From positions 17,239,851 through 17,303,850 of the forward strand of contig OZ024878.1 in NCBI GenBank assembly GCA_964017185.1: 64,000 bases of DNA. Reading direction: 5' to 3'. Position 1 is the first letter of the stretch. Every line of letters begins with the position of its first letter. Positions 1-9,881 of this stretch are shown piece by piece. A program made the position numbers and the translations under genes. Source of the DNA: Rugalucina vietnamica. Taxonomy: Eukaryota > Mollusca > Bivalvia > Lucinida > Lucinidae. Under the pieces are notes generated by a model. It saw only the letters and a list, made by a program, of their open reading frames with translations, ran no database searches and had not been told where the DNA came from.

Positions 1-211
1 CTTGTTTTTGAAGGGATATGCTTATCTGCCGAGTCCTGAATGAAAGATGTAATCAGATTGAATTTTTTCTGAACCGAACGGGTATCTGAGTAGCCATTGA
101 AATACTTTTCCTTTGCAAATTTTAATGTATCTGCCCTCATAGATTCATTATCACCTTTCTGGTACCGATACACCTTCCTCCGAGGTTTCTTAATGGGGGG
201 AATAACAATCT

Positions 212-1138
212 TCAGCGTTCCAGAAACAATATCATGTCTGGGGAGTGAATGTCTACAAACTGATTGGGAAGAGAAGTGATAATCAAGTCCAAAGTATTTC
301 TTTCTCTGGCAGGGAAGTGGGCTAATTGATCACATCCATGATCATTAATAATGTCAACCAAAATTTGACCTTCAAGCCTACTCAATGGTGACCCACATTT
401 ATTGTGTCTGTCCGGCCAAACAATATCGCCAAAGTTGAAATCCCCTAGAACGTGAACTGAGGGGGGTTTATTTCCTTTATGTTTATCCCTAATTTTGTTA
501 AGCTGCTCTCTGAACAAAGTATCAAACTTCTGTAGGTCTTCCAAAGGTGTCAAGTTTTCATCACTATGGGGTGGCCTATACCAGCTTGAAACAAAATGTG
601 CGGTTTTATTAGCAAATACTTTTACCCAAACTGATTCCGACTTATTTTCTAATTCTGTTATTGGCATGTGTGGGATATTCTTGTGAATAAGTAACATGAC
701 ACCACCACCATCAAGAGTTCTATCCTTCCTGTACACACTATATGGGAAAGTTTCCAGAAACAATTCTGAACTTGAAATAGAACTGTCAATCTTTGTTTCT
801 TGAATCGCTACAATCTGAGGTTCATGAAGATCAATGAAAGCCAACAACTCAAGCTTTTTACCTTTAATGCTGTTGATGTTTATCAACCCACCTATAAACT
901 TGCTTTTGCTTGTCGAAGTTGAGGGTGCTGAGGACTTAGTTTTATCACTGTTTCCAATTGGATTAAACCTATTTTCACTTTCCAAATTTAACTGTTCGTC
1001 AAAAAAAAAAAGAGTCAGAAAAATTGAAGAAATCACATTTTGGACAAATCCAAGTACAGTTTGTGTTTTGCATGGTTTCATATTGTGAGTCGGATAGAAA
1101 AGAGCAGTCATTGTGCACCCACATATTACATTTGTCAC
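212..1138 (-). pseudogene. LINE ORF2 endonuclease domain, frameshifted
   Basis: The 308-codon reading frame carries the endonuclease/exonuclease/phosphatase fold motifs in order: ININS near residue 87, QETKID with the catalytic Glu, WYRPP, GDFN, and TLDLIIT. The first 80 residues are a poorly conserved linker and may not be translated in this frame, because the upstream PHD segment is in another frame. The frame closes after SPDMI, where homologues would read S-D-H. The endonuclease nicks target DNA for target-primed reverse transcription. This copy is inactive as read. Confidence 0.8.
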
Positions 1139-1253
1139 ACTGAAACGCCTTGTGGCAATTGAGAACTAAACCACTGCAAAGGCTACACTCAGCCTTGCAG
1201 TTCGAACAATACCAAGATTCACAACCAGATTCTAATTCTTGCAATTCTTCCAT
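999..1253 (-). pseudogene. LINE PHD-finger segment, left arm
   Basis: The frame encodes a Cys4-His-Cys3 pattern: CSNC, then CSLC, CDKC, WVHNDC and a final CPKC. It ends in a run of Phe codons made by the 11-base homopolymer that also separates it from the endonuclease frame. PHD-like fingers are found near the N terminus of several CR1-like LINE proteins. The start codon is arbitrary, as this is an internal piece of a longer ORF. Confidence 0.7.
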
Positions 1254-1461
1254 TCCAAGGTTGGCACATGATGCGTGGAAACGCTTTTCACAATCTGCAC
1301 ATTCTACTACCTATCAGCTGCCTTACAGTATTCTTTACAGAGACGACACTGAAATCTAGGGCCCGGGGGAATTTTGATGTCTCCGGCCAAAACAATTAAA
1401 ATGAGAAGATTTGTTCCATTTGAGTTCTTAAAGCTGCGTAAACCCTGCGTAAAGCTTGGCA

Positions 1462-2280
1462 ATCGCAGGAGTTCTGAAGGTCTACAAAATTTTAAGCCCT
1501 CCAAGGGAACCAACTTGCTCACCCTCACCATCCTGGCTGGAGACATTGAAATTAGCCCAGGTCCAAGGTTCCTGTGTCGGCTATGCAAAAAATATTATAA
1601 AGCTACCGACAAATTTGTCACAATGACTGCGAAAAGCGCTTTCATGCGACATGTGCAAATTCCAGCAAAAAAAAAAACATTCCAATTTGAAAACCGAAAA
1701 TGAACCTTCTTGGTATTGTTCAGACTGCAAAGCAGACTGTGGTCTTTGCAGTTGGGCTGTCTTAAATAATCACAAGGCTGTTCAATGTGACAAATGTGAA
1801 ATGTGGGTCCACAATAAATGCTCCTTTGTCTCAGATAACCAGTATGAAAATATACAAAATTCAAATTGTTCATGGATTTGTCCAAAATGTGACTTCTTCA
1901 ACTTTTCCGATTCATTCTTTTCTGATCAATTAAACTTGGAAGAACAAAATAGATTTGCTCCATTGTCAAACGATAGTAGCTGTGGTACTAAAACTTGTGA
2001 ATCTGGAACAAAAAAAAAAAAAGTTTATCAGTGGGTTAGCATAAATATCAATAGTATTAGAGGTAAAAAACTTGAGTTGTTGGCATTCCTTGATCTCCAT
2101 CAACATCAGACTGTTGCGATTCAAGAAACTAAAATTGACAGCACTATATGAACTTCAGAATTGTTCCCAGAAACTTGTCCTTACAATGTGTATAGAAAAG
2201 ATAGAACTCTTGACGGTGGTGGCGTGATGTTACTCATACACAAAATTCCTCATATGCCGATCACTGAATTGGTAAACGCC
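1462..2280 (+). mobile_element. Non-LTR retrotransposon fragment, right arm of a head-to-head pair
   Basis: This is a second copy of the same LINE on the plus strand, mirroring the left arm about a centre near 1461. It carries a 2A-like motif at 1539-1565 (GDIEISPGP), the PHD finger at about 1710-1910 and the start of the endonuclease (VSININS, QETKID) to about 2280, where similarity stops at a different repeat. Lesions are a frameshift at the A run 1668-1678 and an in-frame TGA at 2149-2151. The arms are clearly diverged, so they are either an old event or two insertions. Confidence 0.8.
1651..2151 (+). pseudogene. LINE PHD finger plus endonuclease start, right arm
   Basis: This 166-codon frame has WYCSDC, CGLC, CDKC, WVHNKC and CPKC in order (a PHD-type zinc finger), then a spacer with a Lys run, then ININSIRGK and QETKID of the endonuclease. 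It stops at TGA 2149-2151, after which the same reading frame continues as endonuclease sequence (YRKDRT, then GGGVMLLIHK) to about 2280. The stop and the upstream homopolymer shift make it non-functional. Confidence 0.75.
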
Positions 2281-2281
2281 T

Positions 2282-2352
2282 CTTGGAGCGGGAATCTTTT
2301 TTCTGATTGCACCTTTTCGTGATCTTTGCTTACTTGTACCTTTTTCTCAATT
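2282..2352 (+). repeat. Repeat R fragment
   Basis: The phrase with GGGAATC, a T run, CTGATTGC and CCTTTTCGTGATC also occurs at 44028-44090 (minus), 54037-54090 and 58845-58890. It abuts the end of the LINE right arm, so one element interrupted the other. Confidence 0.5.
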
Positions 2353-4244
2353 AGTTTTGGTAAAGATGTTTGCTAACAAAACTTCCTATTTTGAAATTTT
2401 GAGAAGAGAAATCAAAGCAGATACATTTATTTCTATTTTTTTTATATATAGTTTTGGAAACAAATTTGATCAGAAGTAGAATGGCTAGATATTACTCTGG
2501 ATGCAAAATATTGATATTTGACCAACGCCGAAGTGAGAGGGAGCCAACTCCAAGGATAAAGCCAATGCCTGAGAAAAATAGAGGATGTCTTGCGTCTAAA
2601 CAGGCAAAATAAATTAGAAAACACGCTCTTTACTCAGATTCGCTAATTCTGTATCTTCCCATGCCATTGATTTTGTAGTTGGCACAAAGATATTCGATAC
2701 ACTTATGAAAAATGTACAATTGATACACTTATGAAAAATGTACAACGGTCTACTTAAAGCAGCTACACGTTTGTTTCTGTATAGAGTTATTGGCTCACAT
2801 CGTGAGAAGAAATGGAAGAAACAATGTGTATCTGCAATTAACACAACCGAGACACGCTTGTATTTGGTACATTTCGAACATTTACAAACATTTATTTAAC
2901 ATAACCTCTTTAGTGCTGAAATGATGGTAACATTTATGCTAGAAGAAGATACGACTGCAGCCGGAGGAAACAACAGAGAAGAGATAAGACCAACTACGAC
3001 ACCCGATTTTGTTCTCAAGCTGTGTTGGCTTTTTTTATCAAGAACTCGTATTTACTTTCACTTTATTATGGTCTGTAATGCCAATGATCTCCTACAAGAC
3101 GCTTACCTTGTGGCGCGGGATCGCCGCGCATGTTTCTGTTACATATGGAATTGCGGACCTCTTGATACACTTGTTATTGTTTCAAATTCATGGTTTCAAA
3201 CGAGCTATAATTGAAACACAAGCATGGCTTCCTAGATTCGTCACAGGCATAAAATGCAACATGCACTAAAAGAGCATAGTCATAGATAGAAATGAGATGA
3301 ATACTTTGAAAATTCGAACGAGATTTACATGATCAAGGGAAATGTAAAACCGGAAGTGCACGAGAATGGAATAGAGTAAACAAACAATCAGTAAGGATTT
3401 TAAAACGTGTTCTCTTTTACGTGTACGTGTTACCTATAGGACATGCCCGTATAGTTGTTTGAATGCTTGTGATTTGTATGATATACAAACTTACAAAGTA
3501 AGAAAGGAGGGATCAGGAATCGACACAATTAAACCCACCCCACCCGAACCAACCATCAGTTATACCTTGCTCATAAATATCCAGCAACTACAGAATAATT
3601 CATATGTGTATTTTGCTGTGTTTTAATCATTACTTATGATTGTGTCTAAAAGATGGAGTATACAGCTAATCAGTTCCCTGGGGGGCTTCATGTACACTTT
3701 TAAGGTTGTTTTCAAAAGGTGCTAAGTCCCTTTTCAGTGCAAGATCATGCCTAAGTCCACACATTGCACGGTGTTTAATGCCAGAACATACTAAGTCCAG
3801 AGGAATGTTACCATCTGCTGATATAAAAAATAATTTGTTCTGATATGGTTTTAGGAGCTCAAAACATCCACATTAATTTTTAATTAGGCAAATGAGCAAT
3901 TTTATTACAGTAAAATATTGTATTTTAACATATGGGTATGGGAAAAATGGGGGTTTGGACTCAGACACATTCTTGCATTAGCACATTTGATAAATATTTG
4001 AATTTCATAATTTCCTCCCGCATCTAAATTTCATGACATTTCGACTTTTTACTCTATTTGATACGACCAATAATTTGGTATTATTTTATTATGGATGTCA
4101 AACCTTTGTCAAATTTTTATGTTTTTCGCGTTTTTCTAATATAAAAATGGACTTAGAGTCTTAGATACGTTCTTGCACTAACCCCTTCAAATGACTAGGA
4201 CGAAAACGACTGAGAGGAAATGTCTCGGGGACGAAACAACTAGT
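2353..4244. other. No gene recognised
   Basis: The stretch is AT-rich and unique-looking. Short open frames at 2921-3269 show no domain and no splice context. A 24-base phrase is duplicated in tandem at about 2695-2745. Nothing else was identified. Confidence 0.5.
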
Positions 4245-4254
4245 GACGAAATGG
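4245..4254. repeat. MULE target-site duplication, left
   Basis: GACGAAATGG is identical to 9308-9317, just outside the two TIRs. Confidence 0.85.
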
Positions 4255-4255
4255 G

Positions 4256-4296
4256 GGTAGTACTGAAATGCGAAATCGGCTTGATTTCGCGAAATC
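4256..4296 (+). repeat. MULE left TIR
   Basis: About 41 bp inverted relative to 9267-9307 with a single visible mismatch. It contains the palindrome GATTTCGCGAAATC, which recurs once more inward. Confidence 0.85.
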
Positions 4297-4755
4297 GTCT
4301 TGATTTCGCGAAATCGCCTCTACTGAATAGCGTAATCGTCCCTTAAATTTTCAACATACTTTTTAAAAACATTTGACTTTGCAATTAGTCTATAGAACCA
4401 AATTTTAATCAATAATATTTAAATTTATTTTTAAATTGTGTTTTTGTGAGGACTTATAAGATAAATTAAATAATATGACTTGTGAATGGCGAACTCAATG
4501 CGCTTGTAAAAGGTATATTTTACATCAAAATTCAAATGAAGGATAAACATTGAAGACTTACAGAAACATCTTGATTATTTTTGGCTCGAGCATTAACTTT
4601 GATTTTTTCTCTGTTGGTAAAAACCGATGACCCTTAATAGCAAAAGAGGGTGAATGCATTTCTTATATAAGCAGTCACCAGCTCCATTGCTCAAAGGGGT
4701 CATCGTGTATGTTGACCACTTCTTTATATTTTTGTCTGTTGGCTTATCATTCCTG

Positions 4756-5497
4756 GTCGGTGTGTAGTACACCCGGTAGTATCCGGAGTTACCCCTTACC
4801 GACACCAGCAAATTGACGTTTGTTTCATACGTTCTTGTGTTGTGATGTTGTTCTTGATCTTCATAACGACGTTGTTTTATGTCGGTGTGTTGTACACCCG
4901 GTAGCATCCGAAGATACCCCTTACCGACATTTTTGCGGTTTTATTACATATGTGATCGTTGTTTTAATGTTGCTTGGCTTATACATAGGGAGCACTGTTG
5001 ACGGCGTTGTTTGAATGTCGGCGTGTTGTACACCCGGTGAGACCAGAAGATCACCCTTGCCGACATTACTATGATAGCTGACGTACACATGTACAAAGAA
5101 GCATGTAAAATTGTCTAAATGTTTTGCATGTCGGTGTGTTGTACACCCAGTAGGACCCAAGGGCCCCCCTTACCGACTTTGTGATGTTGTTTGAATATAG
5201 TTAGATATTGTTTAAATGTTGTTTAACCGATACCCAGAAGCACTTCAGTCAGAATTCACGGTTGACGACGTTGATTAGCATGTCGGCGTGTTGTACACCC
5301 GGTAGGACCAAAGGCACCCCTTACCGACTTTGCTATGTTGTTTGGATGTTGGTTGACGTATATATGTACACAGAAGCATGTTGTTTAAATGTTGTTTGAC
5401 CATCCAGAAGCAATTTATCAGAAATCATTGTTGATAACGTTGATTTGCATGTCGGTGTGTTGTACACCCGGTAGGACCAAAGGTCCCCCTTACCGAC
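4756..5497 (+). repeat. Six hairpin-like 47-48-bp units in the MULE
   Basis: Units lie at 4756-4803, 4881-4928, 5017-5064, 5130-5177, 5282-5328 and 5451-5497. Each begins GTCGG, contains TTGTACACCC (a TAGTACACCC variant in the first), and ends CTTACCGAC (one has CTTGCCGAC), so the ends pair as GTCGGT/ACCGAC. Unit length is nearly fixed, while the spacers vary from 65 to 122 bp and share only loose similarity. The run lies just 3' of the transposase stop on the minus strand. Role unknown; it could be a transposase-binding array, a structured 3' RNA or a captured satellite. Confidence 0.8.
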
Positions 5498-5540
5498 TTT
5501 GCTATTTGTTCGGCATTGTTGTGATAATAGAATTGGCTGT

Positions 5541-6653
5541 CTAGAGTCTCCTCTTCGCGGATGGTGTCACCGACCTCTCAGCTCGTTTTCGCTTCACTTG
5601 ATGGGGTTTTCGACCAGCCGATGGCGTTCTCTGGGCAGTCCTTGTACAGTCTGTCGACTGAACCACGGTGTTGGCGTTGGCTTTGCCACAGTCTGACAGG
5701 AATCGCTTCGTCCTCTTCTGTCTGTTTTCTTCTGTCATTGTCGACCAGAAACTGACGTCTGTCTTGTGATGTAGATACCTGTCGGATAGTCTGTAATTTC
5801 CTGTGTCACGGATGGCCCGACATCTCTCTTCTTGCTCGCTCTTTACGATTCTATGTAGTGTTTCAATGAACTGTGGCAGGTCTTGTAACTTCCACTTGGT
5901 CGCGCTCTTAAGAATGTGGTTTGCACTCTCACAATTGTTGTTCGTCCAGGCACCGGTTATTTTCCCGTCTTTCGTCGGCTCTATCACGTGTTCCTTCAGG
6001 AGGGGAAATAGTTTGTTGGTGAAGTATGGCATGAATTTTCTCTCGCCAACTTTGCTGTCTTTTTCTTCAATCAACTTGTGAACTTCCTCTAGTCTGTAAT
6101 TGAACGTAACTACGTCTGTGTCTTGTAGAAGACCGTTTTTACCGAAAATGGCATCCATTACCGTGATTCTTTCCGCTTCTGGGTATCCTATATTATTTTG
6201 CATGTGTCTGTTAGTGTTTTCTTTTAAATGCCGCGTACATAACACATGTGTTGAACCGTGGAAGCAACGTTTGATTGCATTCTTAAATGCAAGCTCTTCG
6301 TCCGTACCAATTGTCAGATTGGAAATTTCTCCATCTGTCAAGTGATCAGCAATGTCGTGAAGAAACGATTTGTATGACATAGATGTTGAGCTCTGATGTA
6401 TGAAAGTTGGTCCGAAGCATATTGGATGGTCATTGGTCTTACGTTTGATCACTGACTTGTCTTTGAATACTGTTGGCGTTACATGGAATTGGCCTAGATT
6501 ATATGTCTTGTCCATACCTAGGACCCCACCGTCATCTTTGCAGCAGAACCTTTTTATGTCGGTGATTTGTTGATCTGTGAATAGTGTGATTACTGGGTGA
6601 TTCAAGCCATGTAGATGTTTCACACTTTGAACAAATTCGTGGTTTTTAGTCAT
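5541..6653 (-). CDS. MULE transposase, N-terminally incomplete
   Basis: The 370-codon frame encodes a Mutator-like DDE transposase core. It shows the first Asp in MDKTYNLG (D48), the second in TIGTDEE (D118), the CxxH of LCTRH (C139, H142) typical of MULE transposases, and Glu in NNNCESANHI (E242). The tail, about residues 330-370, is basic and proline-containing. The enzyme would cut the element ends and join them to target DNA in the nucleus. The frame stays open upstream of this Met to 6764, where a TAG lies inside a half MITE-A, so the natural start is lost or lies in an upstream exon. Against the family's usual length of several hundred residues, only the N-terminal DNA-binding part seems to be missing. 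Confidence 0.85.
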   Translation of the reverse strand: MTKNHEFVQSVKHLHGLNHPVITLFTDQQITDIKRFCCKDDGGVLGMDKTYNLGQFHVTPTVFKDKSVIKRKTNDHPICFGPTFIHQSSTSMSYKSFLHDIADHLTDGEISNLTIGTDEELAFKNAIKRCFHGSTHVLCTRHLKENTNRHMQNNIGYPEAERITVMDAIFGKNGLLQDTDVVTFNYRLEEVHKLIEEKDSKVGERKFMPYFTNKLFPLLKEHVIEPTKDGKITGAWTNNNCESANHILKSATKWKLQDLPQFIETLHRIVKSEQEERCRAIRDTGNYRLSDRYLHHKTDVSFWSTMTEENRQKRTKRFLSDCGKANANTVVQSTDCTRTAQRTPSAGRKPHQVKRKRAERSVTPSAKRRL

Positions 6654-6751
6654 TTCTTCAACACAAATAATCTGGTCAGCTACATTTGAGGTCCCAGTCT
6701 TTTGTTTTGACGCGGCTACATAATATTTTGTGTTGTTCAGTTGTTTCTCGT

Positions 6752-6900
6752 TGCTTTGTTTTCGCTACACGGATAGTAAAATTCCTCTTCTTTCTAAATC
6801 CAAAATTTCAAGCTTATAGCCTTCTTCTGTGACTGCACATGCCGGTTTGTGTCAGACCTGGTCAAAAACCACATTGTTCGTTTTCCTACGAGACGGCTCA
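6752..6900 (+). mobile_element. MITE-A, half copy
   Basis: Only the long side of the element is present, from TTTGTTTTCGCTAC to the terminal GGCTC. Its inner end abuts coding sequence of the MULE transposase and supplies the in-frame TAG that closes that frame upstream. Confidence 0.7.
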
Positions 6901-7187
6901 TATATTGTATTTAATGCTGACGAGTCTCAAGTGGGACTGCACTGTTTGTTAATGCACTTGTCTACTTGTCATTACGAATATTAAAGTTTCATACATGTAT
7001 ATAATGTTGTGTTTATTTAATAGTACCAAGTGTAAATGAAAGGTCCAGGGGTCACCTGCAATAAGATATCATTGCCCATATGTGAATTACCTGAAATACG
7101 TATACATAGTTCTCCGTGATTTAATATTAACACTTCCTACTTTGTGCATGTCATAGGTAAATATTGTTGGTTTTCGTCATTTGCGTC

Positions 7188-7375
7188 ACGACATGGCCAT
7201 AACTGTTGACTGGAACAAATTTAATGAATAATCAAACAAATAAAACAAGCATGGTAAATGTTAAGGCCTTTAGCTGCATACATGTGTATTATATTAAGAT
7301 TTAGAATACACGACATGGCCATAGCTGTTGACTGGGACGTATTTAGCAACCAATCAAATAAATATTGGTATATGT
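7188..7375 (+). mobile_element. Two SINE 3' tails
   Basis: ACGACATGGCCATA followed by CTGTTGACTGG occurs at about 7191-7260 and again at about 7311-7375. Each ends in an AATCAAA/AAATAAA-type tail. The same tail closes the SINEs at 45312-45612, 51028-51302, 60140-60325 and 63311-63477. No tRNA-like heads were seen here. Confidence 0.6.
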
Positions 7376-7419
7376 AAATTAATATATGCATGTACATTTT
7401 ACAATAATGTTCTACTTAC

Positions 7420-7485
7420 ATCACACTGTATGCAGTGGTCTTCGCACTGGTCTTCGCACACGGAACAGGGAAATGAGTCCGGCAT
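7420..7485 (-). CDS. Candidate 5' exon of the MULE gene
   Basis: On the minus strand an ATG opens 22 Cys-rich codons (SFPCSVC, then CEDHCIQC) followed at once by a GTAAGT donor. A short Cys-rich start would suit a zinc-binding N terminus. Joining to the transposase frame cannot be shown, because the intervening 650 bases hold a MITE half and two SINE tails. Confidence 0.35.
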
Positions 7486-8180
7486 TATTTCACAGTAAAC
7501 ACACACAATATGTAAACAAAACCCTATAGCACAGCAAATACACTAGTTTAACAAAACACTAGAACACAATAAATCCAAAATGAAAGTCACTGTCTTTCTA
7601 GATAACAAAATCACTCCGTATAGGACTGAAGAAAAGTCACTGTCTTTTCGGAATAAAAAAAAACACAATCAAAATAAAACAGAAAGAGAATAAAAAGATA
7701 ATCGCTATGAACACATAAATATGCGAACGTACTCTGCAACAGAAGAAGCAGCGGAATGAATTCTATTAAGAAAGATCATGTTTTATACTTAAACATAAAA
7801 TGTCGGCATGTTCTTTAAAGTGCAATTTTACAATTTTTATAATTCCTATTGAGTATTCAACGACCAAAAATGTCTTTGAAATTTAAAGATCAAATTTTTT
7901 TCAATTCTAAATTCAATTCTAATTAAAGATCAAAGAAATAAAATACTTCTGTGCCTGTTTCTATTTAAAGATCAAGGACGTCGCTTTCTTTGTTATAATA
8001 TTATCAGACCAATTGACACCTTCCGCGTTAAATGACACCTAAGACGATAATCCAATTAACAAGCACGCGCAGAAGGTAATCATCAACAACTAATCTAATT
8101 AAGGGCCAAGACAGGATTATCGAATTTCTTTAATGTACCTGATCACTAAGAGAACCAGATAATTTCATCGGAACACCTGG

Positions 8181-8182
<2 letters not shown>

Positions 8183-8220
<38 letters not shown>
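8183..8220 (+). repeat. (TC)n microsatellite
   Basis: Nineteen uninterrupted TC units inside the MULE. Confidence 0.95.
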
Positions 8221-8222
<2 letters not shown>

Positions 8223-8289
8223 ATTTTCTTGTTTTCTTAAATTAATAAATTATGCGATTTCGCTATTCACTATAAATCATTACGAAAAT

Positions 8290-8440
8290 ATGTCCGCCAG
8301 AACATATATTGTGGGTACTCGTTAGAATCGCCCACAATCTATTTTTCACAATATTTCAGACGAAAAATTTTAATTTTTTCAGTAAAGCTAAAAAATTCTC
8401 TGTTTATTGCATGGGCATGTTTTCGTTATGTGATTTCGTC
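8290..8440 (+). mobile_element. Foldback-B fragment
   Basis: It has GTGGGTACTCGTTAGAA, a collapsed centre, then CCCACAATCTAT, and ends with GCATGGGCATGTTTTCGTTA. The outer left part is missing. Confidence 0.6.
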
Positions 8441-8571
8441 AAATCATGCAGTGTAAAATTAAATTCAAACACCAATAAAAGAGACAATGGCGGTGTTATA
8501 AGTTTGGTAATTAATTCTTTTTTCATGTAGAGAAAGGATTAATTATTTGTTATATAAATTAAGTATTGTAT

Positions 8572-9010
8572 AAGAAGCGATTTCGCTAAGAAGCGATTTC
8601 GCTAATTGAACTTTGACTTCGTTAAGATTATCGCGCAGAATCTCTTTACAATAATTAAAAGATATAATCTTTTACTTTAAGATGTTGGATTATTACTACT
8701 AAAACATTTTATTTTATTGAGTAAAATCTGTATCTGTGTAACTACGTTAATTTAAGAGGCGATTTCGCTAATTGAACTTTGATTTCGTCAAGCTTGTTGC
8801 GCGAAGCTAATCCAGCAAGCTCGAATATTACTCGAATAATTGTCAAACTTTCTTATCGTTTACATGTTCGTAAATTTTTCTAATTAAACATATTATTGAA
8901 TAGATAATGTATCTGGGTTATAAATTTGATTTAAAGATTTAATATAAGGTGATTTCGCTGACTGAACTTCGATTTCGGAAAGCTTGTTGGACGAAATCGT
9001 CTCCCGAAGC
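8572..9010 (-). repeat. MULE right subterminal repeats
   Basis: GCGATTTCGCTAA occurs twice at about 8578-8604, then degenerate units starting with GATTTCGCTAATTGAACTTTG recur at about 8762 and 8950, roughly 185 bp apart. All contain the TTTCGC word of the TIR. Subterminal repeats of this kind often bind transposase. Confidence 0.6.
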
Positions 9011-9266
9011 TCGATTATCAACTAAGAATTGTTCAAATATATCATCTTTCTATGTCAAGATGATGGTTTATAACTAACCAAATTATAATTGTGCTTTAAT
9101 AATGTATCTGGGCTGTAAATTTGCTTATAAAATTTAATTTTATTATCAATTATACATCGATATGTTGGCCTATAACTAATTAAACATATTATCAAGGAAA
9201 TAATGTCTTCTGTTTACCAATTTGCCTTTAAATTTTTAAAAACGGGCCGATTTCGCATTTCATTTT

Positions 9267-9307
9267 GATTTCGCGAAATCAAGCCAATTTCGCATTTCAG
9301 TACTACC
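9267..9307 (-). repeat. MULE right TIR
   Basis: Inverted match of 4256-4296, ending CAGTACTACC next to the right target duplication. Confidence 0.85.
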
Positions 9308-9317
9308 GACGAAATGG
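9308..9317. repeat. MULE target-site duplication, right
   Basis: GACGAAATGG matches 4245-4254. Confidence 0.85.
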
Positions 9318-9879
9318 TTTTGGGGACAAAACTACCCGGAATCTGATCAAACCGCAGTTTGCACGATTGCCATACAAATAGTCGATGAAAGCTTTACAAG
9401 AGTGCACTCCCCTACTTCTTTATCAACTTTGACATTTCACAATTAATTTGGCAAAATTTCAAGTAATTAATGCACACAGGCAACCGAAATGGCCGGAAAA
9501 GTCATATTTTTAATTCAGGTAATGACTCAAACAAAGAAATCGTTGCGTTCAGAGCACTTTAATAAGTTTACCTTAATCTTTATAACAAGCTTTTAAAAAC
9601 ATTTTAACACGAGTTTATACACTTTATATTCTGATGTTTGAATTTAAGGCTTACATCAAGTTATGTTCAGTCAGATGAGACAGGCGCAAGATAAATGGAC
9701 TTTAGGCAGACTGCCCTTGAGCACTTGATATGAGTCTTCTACAGAATGATTATTGACATTGTTAATTGAACATCGTTGCGTACAGACCATAATATTGACA
9801 TGATAACATAGTTTTAACATCAGTATCTTAAGATTCGAACAAGTGTGGACAGAGAAATCACCAATTTCTGTTAAGCCCC
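9318..9879. other. No gene recognised
   Basis: Unique-looking AT-rich sequence. ATGGCCGGAAAAGTC (9488-9502) runs into a CAG/GTAATG donor-like site, but its phase does not suit TMEM183 exon A. Confidence 0.4.
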
Positions 9880-9881
9880 TA

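Larger units (their letters stand above)
1..1461 (-). mobile_element. Non-LTR retrotransposon fragment, left arm of a head-to-head pair
   Basis: Read on the minus strand, this arm runs from a 2A-like motif (1358-1384, GDIKIPPGP) through a PHD finger (about 1050-1250) to an APE-type endonuclease (about 240-900), and continues past the left edge. The domain order is typical of CR1-like LINEs. It is broken in at least two places: an 11-base homopolymer near 1001-1011 separates the PHD and endonuclease frames, and a frameshift near 235 falls just before the expected SDH motif of the endonuclease. After that shift, reading continues in another frame to position 1 (HDIVSGTL followed by a basic stretch). 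Reverse transcriptase would lie beyond the window. Its 5' end meets the 5' end of the right arm at about 1461. Confidence 0.85.
4255..9307 (-). mobile_element. MULE-type DNA transposon, about 5.05 kb, complete ends
   Basis: Both ends carry the same inverted sequence of about 41 bp, starting GGTAGTACTGAAATGCGAAA, at 4256-4296 and 9267-9307. They are flanked by an identical 10-bp direct repeat, GACGAAATGG (4245-4254 and 9308-9317). A TSD of 8-10 bp fits Mutator-like elements. Inside are a minus-strand DDE transposase (5541-6653), six 47-48-bp hairpin-like units downstream of its stop, a Cys-rich candidate first exon (7420-7485) and subterminal repeats near the right end. Later insertions lie within it: a half MITE-A, two SINE tails, a TC microsatellite and a Foldback-B piece. 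The half MITE-A interrupts the transposase N terminus, so the copy is probably not autonomous. Confidence 0.9.

Noticed and set aside
2921..3269. Two overlapping open frames as a gene
   Set aside because: No recognisable domain, no conserved motif, no splice or poly(A) context.
4756..5497. Possible CRISPR-like repeats with spacers
   Set aside because: Spacers are unequal (65-122 bp) and related to each other, no cas genes, and the setting is a eukaryotic transposon.
9488..9522. ATG exon (MAGKVIFLIQ) as TMEM183 exon 1
   Set aside because: It ends in phase 0 at its GTAATG donor, whereas exon A needs a phase 1 partner, and it does not resemble the family N terminus.
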